From Candidatus Hydrothermota bacterium (GTDB lineage Bacteria > Hydrothermota > Hydrothermia > UBA1063): DNA of 6,382 nucleotides. How positions within the stretch are numbered: the first letter of the stretch is position 1; every line of letters begins with the position of its first letter. The stretch covers positions 1 to 6,382 of the forward strand of contig QNDO01000087.1 of the NCBI GenBank assembly GCA_003644895.1, read 5' to 3'. The position numbers and the translations under genes were made by a program. Positions 1-5,388 of the stretch are shown here, piece by piece. The notes beneath the pieces were generated by a model. It was not told where the DNA came from. It saw nothing but the letters and a program-made list of their open reading frames with translations, and searched no databases.

Positions 1-33
1 ATATAAGTCTGGTGAATTTGATAGAATACGCCC

Positions 34-1341
34 TCAAGCATCAAATTTAAGACTTCTTAATATTTCATTTTTTATATTTTTCAGATAATTAACAGTTTGT
101 ATTCCGTACTGCATAACCGGAAAAACAGAACAATTGGTGAGAATAGGATCCTTTATTTTATACTCTTTAATTGCCCCTTCTCCCAGCGGAGTCCTGGGAA
201 TTGGAGAATATTCAGATAGCATAACTCTTATATTGTATTCTTTCAGAATCTCTAATCCAGAAATAACCTCCTCAGGTGGCTGATTAGGCAATCCCATTAG
301 CAAGTACGCTGTAATCTGATCATTTTTGAAACCTGCTTTTTTCAAGCTTATGATCGCTTTTTTAAATTCCTCCAGAGTGAGTTTACCTCCAGTCTCTTTA
401 AGCCTTTCAGGATTTGTTGTCTCCACACCAAGATAGATGGTTTCAAATCCCATTTCCTTAAGAAGTCCAGCAACTTTTTCATCTATGTATCTCACATGAA
501 GTGCATTGGGAGTATGGAATCTTATTTTTCCGGTGATTTTTTTATCATCCAGCAAATCCTTGAGCAGCTTTAAATTCTTCTTTGCATTAACAAGAAGGGC
601 ATCATCGTAGAAAACAAAATCTCTAACCCCTTGCCGGTAATACCATTGTTCAATGTAGTCTGCCAGAGCTCTTACATCAGCAAACCTTATTTCTGGTTTT
701 AAAAGATATGATGCACAGTAGGAACATCTATAAGGGCAACCCTCTACAAGTCTGATGGCTACATAATCAATCTTCTCATAGACAGAATAATCAGGGAAAT
801 CGTTGGTCTCTATATTTAATTCAAGGCCGAACTTCTTGAGAGAACTAAAATCATCCCTTATCACAACTATGTCTGCCCCAAGAGTTTTATAAAAATCAGG
901 CATGAGAGTGGCTGCTACGCCTCCCACTACAATTCGGGTACGAGGCCACATTTTTCTTGCAAAATCTATGATTTCTTTCACCCCAATGTACCAGTATGTC
1001 ATTCCCGTAGTAATAAACACAAAGTCAAAATGCTCGCCTGAAACATCTTCTTTCAAATATTCAAGAGGAAGGCCAAAACGTCTGAATTTTCTTGGAACAA
1101 AACTAAGAATTTCTGGTTTTTCCACCTCCACGGAATAGAATTTACCACGGCCGTATTTATCGACCTTTGGTGTCCAGATTTTTAATAATCTTCTGTCATA
1201 TTTATAGAGAAAATCAAAAAAATAAAAGGGAATATTCTGTTCTCTCAGTTTTGCTGCAATTCTGAGCAATCCGAAGGGCTTCAGCCAAAAATCATGAAGT
1301 GCAAAATCGTAGACAGGAGGATTTACCAGCAAAATCTTCAT
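34..1341 (-). CDS. B12-binding-domain radical SAM protein (COG1032 type)
   Basis: A 435-residue cytoplasmic protein with the two-part layout of cobalamin-dependent radical-SAM enzymes. Residues 1-165 resemble the B12-binding Rossmann domain: the start MKILLVNPP, a KPFGLLRIAAKLRE helix, and an IVVGGVAATL strand-loop near 137-146. From about 192 comes the radical-SAM barrel, with the [4Fe-4S] ligands Cys202, Cys206 and Cys209 in GCPYRCSYC, and later YLGVETTNPE (303-312) and LLMGLPNQP (347-355). The DxHxxG cobalt-ligating motif of methionine synthase is absent, which is normal for this superfamily. A YGRGKF segment (63-68) followed by a KPEIL...VPRKFRRFG stretch seems to be a subfamily signature. 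Substrates in this superfamily range from methyl transfer to ring rearrangement, and none can be assigned here. The start is the first codon of the canonical N-terminal strand, six bases after a perfect TATAAT and with no Shine-Dalgarno, so it may be a single-gene leaderless transcript. Family is secure; function unknown. Confidence 0.9.
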   Translation of the reverse strand: MKILLVNPPVYDFALHDFWLKPFGLLRIAAKLREQNIPFYFFDFLYKYDRRLLKIWTPKVDKYGRGKFYSVEVEKPEILSFVPRKFRRFGLPLEYLKEDVSGEHFDFVFITTGMTYWYIGVKEIIDFARKMWPRTRIVVGGVAATLMPDFYKTLGADIVVIRDDFSSLKKFGLELNIETNDFPDYSVYEKIDYVAIRLVEGCPYRCSYCASYLLKPEIRFADVRALADYIEQWYYRQGVRDFVFYDDALLVNAKKNLKLLKDLLDDKKITGKIRFHTPNALHVRYIDEKVAGLLKEMGFETIYLGVETTNPERLKETGGKLTLEEFKKAIISLKKAGFKNDQITAYLLMGLPNQPPEEVISGLEILKEYNIRVMLSEYSPIPRTPLGEGAIKEYKIKDPILTNCSVFPVMQYGIQTVNYLKNIKNEILRSLKFDA

Positions 1342-1376
1342 TTTTCAATTATAGCTCAGGGAGAGAGTTCAGACAA
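1342..1376 (-). promoter_or_regulatory. Promoter for the B12-radical SAM gene, predicted leaderless
   Basis: Read on the minus strand, TTGTCT (1376-1371) is followed by a 17-base spacer and a perfect TATAAT (1353-1348). Six bases, TGAAAA, then separate the -10 box from the ATG at 1341. A transcript starting 6-7 bases after the -10 box would begin at or next to the A of the start codon, leaving no 5' leader. No purine-rich Shine-Dalgarno is present just upstream of the ATG. The promoter sits entirely in the 56-base gap after the serine hydrolase gene. The boxes and spacing are read directly; the leaderless start is inferred. Confidence 0.75.
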
Positions 1377-1397
1377 TGAGGCGGACAGCTTTACGCG

Positions 1398-2426
1398 CTA
1401 CAACAATTCCATTGCAACGATATTATGGACTATTCTCCTGAAACGGCTGAATTCCTCTTTGTTGGTATCCTCAGGATGAACTCTGTTGGTAAGAAGAATT
1501 ACAATGATCTCATTTTTTAAATCAATCAGCAATGATGTGCCCGTATAACCCGTATGGCAGAGAGAATTTTCGTCAAAATAACTCCCGAAATGCTTATTTG
1601 TTTCAGTCTTAATGGCGAACCCGAGACCTCTATCTTCAATCCATCTTCTGGCCATCATCTTAATGGTTTCAGGACGAAGTATCTGTTTATCTCCAAATGC
1701 CCCCGAATTCAGAATCATTAGAGCAAATTTATGAATATCCTCTGCAGTGGAAAACAACCCTGCATTGCCACTTATACCACCAAGCTTCCTTGCAGCCGGG
1801 TCATGTATAACCCCTTTTAAAATCTGATCTCCTATCTTCTCTGTGGAGGCAATTCTATTCCTTTGCGATGCCGGCGGCATAAAAAAAGTATCCGTCATTC
1901 CCAGTGGTTCAAAAATATGTTTCCTCGTAAATTCACTCAAATTCTCACCAGTAATCTTTTCCACTATAAATCCGAGAAATATGTAATTTATACAACTGTA
2001 TACTACCTGTTTGCCTCTTTCATAGGCCTTCTGGATCCTGAATAATTTATCAATATAGGCTTCCCTGGTCTCTTGACCTGGCTGAAGATAGGGAGGAAAA
2101 CCCGAAGAATGCGTCAATAGATCCAAGATTCTTATCTCCCCTTTCCAGTTATTTTTAAGTTCTGGAAAGAAATATCCAAGATCATCCTCCAGTGTTAATT
2201 CGCCATCCTCAATAAGCTTGAGGATAGAAGGAGCCGTTGCTATTACTTTTGTCAGCGATGCCAGGTCAAAAATTGTATCTTTGGTCATACTCACTTTTTC
2301 AGGAAGTAGAGAACGTAGGCCTGATGCCTCAAAAAATAGAATCTCGCCTTTATGAGCAACAAGACTTACAATGCCGGGAAAAATCTTACCTGTATGTTCC
2401 TGAATTACCTTACGAAGTTTTTTCAT
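1398..2426 (-). CDS. Beta-lactamase-fold serine hydrolase (class C / CubicO-like)
   Basis: A 342-residue protein of the serine beta-lactamase/penicillin-binding-protein-like hydrolase family. Motif 1 is SLTK (Ser57 nucleophile, Lys60). Motif 2 falls at Tyr143-Ser144-Cys145, where relatives usually have YxN or YSD. Motif 3 is His291-Thr292-Gly293, the KTG/HTG equivalent. Other family signatures are LLTHSSGFPP (103-112), FEPLGMTDT (172-180) and HDPAARKLGGISGNAGLFST (208-227). The HDPxAR...AGLFST block recalls, from memory, peptidoglycan-recycling members such as Bacillus AmiE/YbbE and hydrolase domains attached to NagZ-type glycosidases, so a muropeptide or ester substrate is possible but unproven. 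There is no signal peptide or lipobox, so a cytoplasmic location is likely. Length is close to complete for a single-domain member. It starts six bases after a TATAAT box without a Shine-Dalgarno. The flanking radical-SAM genes offer no obvious pathway link. Confidence 0.88.
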   Translation of the reverse strand: MKKLRKVIQEHTGKIFPGIVSLVAHKGEILFFEASGLRSLLPEKVSMTKDTIFDLASLTKVIATAPSILKLIEDGELTLEDDLGYFFPELKNNWKGEIRILDLLTHSSGFPPYLQPGQETREAYIDKLFRIQKAYERGKQVVYSCINYIFLGFIVEKITGENLSEFTRKHIFEPLGMTDTFFMPPASQRNRIASTEKIGDQILKGVIHDPAARKLGGISGNAGLFSTAEDIHKFALMILNSGAFGDKQILRPETIKMMARRWIEDRGLGFAIKTETNKHFGSYFDENSLCHTGYTGTSLLIDLKNEIIVILLTNRVHPEDTNKEEFSRFRRIVHNIVAMELL

Positions 2427-2438
2427 AAAAAAATTATA
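2427..2438 (-). promoter_or_regulatory. -10 element directly before the serine hydrolase start, predicted leaderless
   Basis: The minus strand reads TATAAT (2438-2433), then TTTTTT, then the ATG at 2426. This six-base spacing is the same as at the next gene downstream. The -35 region is poor: the hexamer at a 17-base spacing is TAATTT (2461-2456), overlapping the stop codon of the upstream radical-SAM gene. A TTGACG lies only one base before the -10 box, too close to act as its -35. There is no Shine-Dalgarno; the bases before the ATG are all T. The exact repeat of the spacing supports a real promoter, though the weak -35 keeps confidence moderate. Confidence 0.6.
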
Positions 2439-2458
2439 ACGTCAAATTTCTCGGAAAA

Positions 2459-3418
2459 TTATCTTCTTCTTTCACCCATTCGTGCTTCACTTACAATATA
2501 AAAAGTATCACCCCTATATTCAATCTTTCTAAGTTTTCCCTCCTTAATGAGCCTATCAATAATTTCCTCAAAATTTTCTTCACCATAACGTTGGAGTGTA
2601 TCTCTTATCTGGGATCTTCTCATAGGATGTCTCCTCGTAATCGAGAGGATGGCGTCTTCCAAATTTGAAAACCCCCTGGTATCAAAGCTCCCCACTTCCT
2701 TCCTGGCGATAATGAAAACGTCACCCAGTATAGAGTGAGCTCTTACAAGAGCTTCCTCATCAGGAATCTCAACCCACTTCTCTGCTGGTGGTCTTATAGG
2801 AACATTTATATAAATTCTATCAGGCCTTATTTTCTCGAGAGCTTCTTTTATAGCTAACAACTCTTTCTCCGTGTCATTGATACCTCTTACCAGCATAATC
2901 TCCACCCACAGCTGTCCCTTGAAAATATTCCTGAATTGAACCATCCCTTGTATTATGTTCTCTATATCTAAATCTCTATGAGGCCTGTTCAGCCGTCTGA
3001 ATGTATGTTCTTTTGCAGCGTCAAGAGAAGGCATCACCACTTCTGCAGGTAATAGCTCCTCTCTCACATCCTCTCGGTAAAGTAATGCGCCGTTGGTAAT
3101 CACAGCCACGGGTAAGCTCGCAATCTTTTTAACCTCCTTTATCAACCAGCCCAGAGATTTATATAATGTGGGTTCACCTTCTCCAACAAAGGTAATATAG
3201 TCAATATCTCCTTCATGAATCTTGATGGCCTGTTTAATTTCCGATAATATCTCTTCCTTAGAGAAAAAATCTCTCCTCTCATTTATGAGATGGGCTGTCC
3301 TTCCTAATTGACAGTATACACATGAATAGTTACATGTTTTAAAAGGAATAGGATTTACCCCAAGCGAGCGTCCAAGACGCCTGGAGGGAACAGGCCCGTA
3401 AACATATTTAAATTTCAT
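2459..3418 (-). CDS. Radical SAM protein, COG0731 type, with C-terminal winged-helix-like segment
   Basis: A 319-residue protein opening with the family signature GPVPSRRLGRSLGVNP (8-23), directly followed by the [4Fe-4S] ligands Cys29, Cys33 and Cys36 in CNYSCVYC. VGEGEPTLY (78-86) is the SAM-contacting GGE/GEPTL-type motif. VITNGALL, VMPSLDAA and INVPIRPPAEKW (204-215) are further barrel landmarks. From about 253 a helix-rich tail with RRSQIRDTLQ and LIKEGKLRKIEYRGDTFYIV looks like a small winged helix. COG0731 also contains the archaeal Taw1 tRNA-wyosine enzymes, but this bacterial branch has no firm function. It is not NifB: that enzyme's N-terminal cysteine pattern and C-terminal NifX domain are absent. 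I chose the ATG at 3418 rather than the in-frame one at 3490. It begins exactly at the family N-terminus, has GAGAG seven bases upstream, and the 24 extra residues are the out-of-frame image of the NifX-like gene. It overlaps that gene by 11 bases and is probably translationally coupled to it. Confidence 0.88.
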   Translation of the reverse strand: MKFKYVYGPVPSRRLGRSLGVNPIPFKTCNYSCVYCQLGRTAHLINERRDFFSKEEILSEIKQAIKIHEGDIDYITFVGEGEPTLYKSLGWLIKEVKKIASLPVAVITNGALLYREDVREELLPAEVVMPSLDAAKEHTFRRLNRPHRDLDIENIIQGMVQFRNIFKGQLWVEIMLVRGINDTEKELLAIKEALEKIRPDRIYINVPIRPPAEKWVEIPDEEALVRAHSILGDVFIIARKEVGSFDTRGFSNLEDAILSITRRHPMRRSQIRDTLQRYGEENFEEIIDRLIKEGKLRKIEYRGDTFYIVSEARMGERRR

Positions 3419-3539
3419 ATTTGAGCTCTCGTAGAGGTTCGTTCTCCAATTTGTAAATATAGAAATATTCAACATCTCCGAAATGTCCAAATCTCACAGT
3501 TTCCCCATCGTCAGTGGCAACAGCTATTCTCACTCCCAT
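3408..3539 (-). CDS. Half-length NifX/NifB-C-like domain protein (43 residues)
   Basis: A 43-residue frame starts at the ATG at 3539 and ends with TAA at 3410-3408. It begins MGVRIAVATDDGETVRFGHF and continues through GDVEYFYIYKLENEPLRE to a KYEI end. This matches the N-terminal part of the dinitrogenase iron-molybdenum cofactor domain (PF02579, NifX/NafY/NifB-C and archaeal homologues): an IAVATDDG strand, then HFG, then a F.IY strand. The family domain is usually about 95-110 residues, so the second half is missing; downstream sequence is already the radical-SAM gene in another frame. It has a good ribosome binding site (GAGGAG, five bases before the ATG), overlaps the DUF4065-like gene by 10 bases and the radical-SAM gene by 11. 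Full-length members bind iron-sulfur or FeMo-type clusters; whether half a domain does is unknown. It could be a genuine small protein, a remnant kept for coupling, or part of a frameshifted fusion to the radical-SAM protein. Confidence 0.7.
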   Translation of the reverse strand: MGVRIAVATDDGETVRFGHFGDVEYFYIYKLENEPLRELKYEI

Positions 3540-3952
3540 ATCCTCTCCTCACAGAATTTTTTATACTCAGGCAACCCCGTTACATACTCATTCAATTCCT
3601 TATTCGACATTCCTTTTATAAAATCAATTATTTCATCGAGTAATTTTTCAACTTTTTCATCCAGATTCACTTTTCTAAAGGATACTACTTTAAAATAACC
3701 TCTTACAGGGTTACCCTGCTCATCCTTAATTTCTATTCTCTTAACACCGGGAGTCTGCTCCAGATAGTGCCTAAAGTCCTCTATGTAAAAAACAAAGGGG
3801 GATAATATATACCTCAATGAGGTTAACTTCTGGCCCTTTGTCTTCCAATAGCTCAGATCGAGTAGAAAAAGGATCCTGCTGAGCCTAAAGGGTGTCCCCT
3901 CCCCCAACCTTTCAATAGTATAATAAATAAGGTCCTCTTCTTTTACCGACAT
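3530..3952 (-). CDS. SocA/Panacea-like (DUF4065-like) small protein
   Basis: A 140-residue soluble protein without signal peptide or membrane segment. The N-terminal helix, the RLSRILFLLDLSYWKTKGQK stretch (23-42) and the LTSLRYILSPFVFYIEDF region (43-60) resemble the Panacea/SocA domain pattern: a K/R-x-L-(Y/F)-x-x-D helix, a small-G-x-x-L-T turn, then a (G/S)P element. A polar segment follows (65-92, KRIEIKDEQGNPVRGYF), and the C-terminal helices 97-137 include MSNKELNEYVTGLPEYKKF. Panacea/SocA proteins are known as antitoxin or proteolytic-adaptor domains, but no toxin gene is adjacent, so an antitoxin role is not supported. The GP dipeptide is SP here, and the family call rests on pattern memory. 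The start lies three bases after the flavoenzyme stop with no clear Shine-Dalgarno. A TAAAAT ends five bases before the ATG. Its stop overlaps the NifX-like start, so it sits mid-operon. Confidence 0.55.
   Translation of the reverse strand: MSVKEEDLIYYTIERLGEGTPFRLSRILFLLDLSYWKTKGQKLTSLRYILSPFVFYIEDFRHYLEQTPGVKRIEIKDEQGNPVRGYFKVVSFRKVNLDEKVEKLLDEIIDFIKGMSNKELNEYVTGLPEYKKFCEERIWE
3542..3550 (-). promoter_or_regulatory. Shine-Dalgarno of the NifX-like small gene
   Basis: The minus strand reads GAGGAGAGG (3550-3542) just before the ATG at 3539; GAGGAG sits five bases from the start codon. The site lies inside the last codons of the DUF4065-like gene. Such a good site in front of a 43-codon frame is the main evidence that the frame is translated. 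Confidence 0.7.
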
Positions 3953-3955
3953 ATT

Positions 3956-5302
3956 TTATTTTATCTTTGACAATGCGTTCATTGCTGCAACTACCACTGG
4001 ATATACGGTGGGTGCAGGGGTTAACCAAGGGTGCGTAGCCATTTGAAGAGTCTCAAGTTCAACTGCCTGAACCCTTTTTTGTATTGCAAGTCCTATAATA
4101 TTAATTACTTCACCTGCAGATGGACCTCCAAGTACCTGTCCTCCAAGAATGGTTCCAGAACATTTAGAAAATATTAGCTTAACCATAACCTGATTTGCCC
4201 CAGGAAGTGCCCCGGGATGCTTATCAACACCCCTTGCCACACCAGTTATTACTTCAAATCCCTCTTCTTTAGCTCTCTTTTCTATCAAACCTGCTGATCC
4301 AAGGGCTAAATCACCAACTTTAGTCGAGAATACAGCGATTGTACCTCTGTTTTCTCTTACCACTTTTAATTCGTATAGATTGGAGCCAGCAATTCTTGCT
4401 TCTGAAGTAGCAATGGATGCAAGCATTACAGGAATATGTTTTCTAGTAAAGAAGCATCTTTTTTCAGCACAGTCACCAATAGCAAATATGTCAGGGTCAG
4501 AGGTTCTCATATATTCATCCACCCAGATACCTCCGCCCCTTCCTATGTATAAGCCTGCTTCCTCTGCAATTTTTGTTTTGGGTTTCGCACCGATAGCAAG
4601 TATTACAAGGTCCACTGGAAGGACTTCACCGTTAGATAGCTTCACCTGTTCAACCTTTTCTCCTCCTATGAATTCTTCGGCTTTTACACCAAGATGTAGT
4701 TTTATTCCCATATCTCTGAGTTTTTCCTCAACGGGTATGGACAACTCCTCATCGAAAGCACCGCTTAAACAGTGAGGCAGCATTTCTACTATGTGGATAT
4801 TGAGACCCTCTATTTTGGATAGTTCATCTGCAAATTCTACTCCGATGAAACCACCACCAATTATAACTATATTCTTAGATTCATAAATTTTTCTCCTTAA
4901 TTCTCTCAGAAATTCCAGATCTTTTTGAATTGTATATATGCCTTTCTTATCTACCCCTGGTATAGGGGGGACAATGGGTTCTGAACCTATAGCAAGTACT
5001 AATTTTTCATACTGTATCTCTTCTGCTGAGGCAAATTTAACTATTTTATTTTTTCTGTCAATGCTTACCAACTCGTCTATCATAAGGTCTATGTTGTTCG
5101 TTTCAAGGGGCTTATCCGGCATAATATTCTTGTCCACTGAATCCAGAGAGGAAAAAACATACGGAATACCACATGGAATAACCCCTTTTTCAACCTTCCT
5201 TACCAATATGACATTTTTATCTGGATAATATTTTTTTGCAGTTACAGCTGAAATGACACCCGCTGGTCCTCCTCCTATCACAACTATATCGTATTTTTTC
5301 AT
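3956..5302 (-). CDS. FAD-dependent pyridine nucleotide-disulfide oxidoreductase (CoA-disulfide reductase / NADH oxidase family)
   Basis: A complete 448-residue cytoplasmic flavoenzyme. The FAD-binding Rossmann motif GGGPAG is at 10-15. The single redox-active Cys44 lies in IPCGIPY, as in CoA-disulfide reductases and Nox-type NADH oxidases/peroxidases. LAIGSEP (103-109) and SDPDIFAIGDCAE (268-280) complete the FAD site. The NAD(P) motif is GGGFIG (149-154), followed by a strand ending in Glu173 (HIVEM), which favours NADH. The C-terminal dimerisation domain (about 318-448) ends with THPWLTPAPTVYPVVVAAMNAL, including the conserved Tyr434. Around 362-369 the sequence is HPGALPGA, where my memory of CoA-disulfide reductases has a Tyr-containing HxxYYPGA, so this may be a distinct branch. 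Candidate substrates are CoA disulfide, polysulfide/sulfur, O2 or peroxide. It heads the probable four-gene operon and has its own promoter and a strong AAGGAGGT ribosome site. Fold and cofactors are certain; substrate is not. Confidence 0.92.
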   Translation of the reverse strand: MKKYDIVVIGGGPAGVISAVTAKKYYPDKNVILVRKVEKGVIPCGIPYVFSSLDSVDKNIMPDKPLETNNIDLMIDELVSIDRKNKIVKFASAEEIQYEKLVLAIGSEPIVPPIPGVDKKGIYTIQKDLEFLRELRRKIYESKNIVIIGGGFIGVEFADELSKIEGLNIHIVEMLPHCLSGAFDEELSIPVEEKLRDMGIKLHLGVKAEEFIGGEKVEQVKLSNGEVLPVDLVILAIGAKPKTKIAEEAGLYIGRGGGIWVDEYMRTSDPDIFAIGDCAEKRCFFTRKHIPVMLASIATSEARIAGSNLYELKVVRENRGTIAVFSTKVGDLALGSAGLIEKRAKEEGFEVITGVARGVDKHPGALPGANQVMVKLIFSKCSGTILGGQVLGGPSAGEVINIIGLAIQKRVQAVELETLQMATHPWLTPAPTVYPVVVAAMNALSKIK

Positions 5303-5307
5303 TATTT

Positions 5308-5315
5308 ACCTCCTT
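5308..5315 (-). promoter_or_regulatory. Strong Shine-Dalgarno for the flavoenzyme gene
   Basis: AAGGAGGT on the minus strand ends five bases before the ATG at 5302 (spacer AAATA). It is a near-perfect anti-16S match and fixes the start. It also shows that the organism uses classical ribosome binding sites, in contrast to the two SD-less starts further downstream. Confidence 0.92.
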
Positions 5316-5325
5316 TTTGTATAAA

Positions 5326-5340
5326 ATTAAGATTAAGATT
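5326..5340 (-). repeat. Short tandem hexamer repeat in the flavoenzyme leader
   Basis: On the plus strand ATTAAG occurs twice in tandem followed by a partial third ATT (minus strand AATCTTAATCTTAAT). It lies at the predicted transcription start and first leader bases, between the -10 box and the Shine-Dalgarno. It may be a small regulator site or simple AT-rich sequence; 2.5 copies are weak evidence. Confidence 0.35.
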
Positions 5341-5348
5341 CAATTTTG

Positions 5349-5377
5349 ATTTTAATGCTTCAGGGGTGAACTTGCAA
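5349..5377 (-). promoter_or_regulatory. Sigma-70-like promoter of the flavoenzyme operon
   Basis: Read on the minus strand, TTGCAA (5377-5372) and TAAAAT (5354-5349) are separated by exactly 17 bases. The -10 box matches consensus at 5 of 6 positions and the -35 at 4 of 6. The predicted start near 5342 gives a leader of about 40 bases carrying the AAGGAGGT site. The spacer contains a short dyad, TTCA-CCCC-TGAA (5370-5359), and the start of the leader carries a tandem CTTAAT repeat; either could be an operator, but both are short. The promoter would drive the flavoenzyme, the DUF4065-like gene, the NifX-like gene and the radical-SAM gene. No terminator separates it from the MscS gene, so read-through is possible. 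Confidence 0.65.
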
Positions 5378-5388
5378 TGGGAAATATA

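Noticed and set aside
902..1479. Plus-strand open frames over the B12-radical-SAM gene and its promoter
   Set aside because: They are antisense to a conserved gene, and the second one crosses the promoter gap with no protein-family signal.
3419..3490. 24-residue N-terminal extension of the COG0731 radical-SAM protein
   Set aside because: It is the out-of-frame reading of the NifX-like small gene, has no family similarity, and the canonical N-terminus starts at the internal Met.
2459..3539. Nitrogen-fixation (nif) locus
   Set aside because: Although a NifX-like half-domain lies beside a radical-SAM gene, the enzyme lacks NifB's cysteine pattern and C-terminal domain, and no nitrogenase gene is present.
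3530..3952. Toxin-antitoxin pair based on the SocA/Panacea-like protein
   Set aside because: Neither neighbour resembles a toxin: one is a flavoenzyme, the other a NifX-like small protein. The domain call itself is only moderate.
4380..4775. 131-codon plus-strand open frame
   Set aside because: It lies antisense within the well-supported flavoenzyme gene and shows no recognisable motif; its composition is that expected of a shadow frame.
5359..5370. TTCA-CCCC-TGAA dyad as a terminator for the MscS gene
   Set aside because: The stem is only four base pairs with no T-run after it, and it lies inside the spacer of the flavoenzyme promoter.
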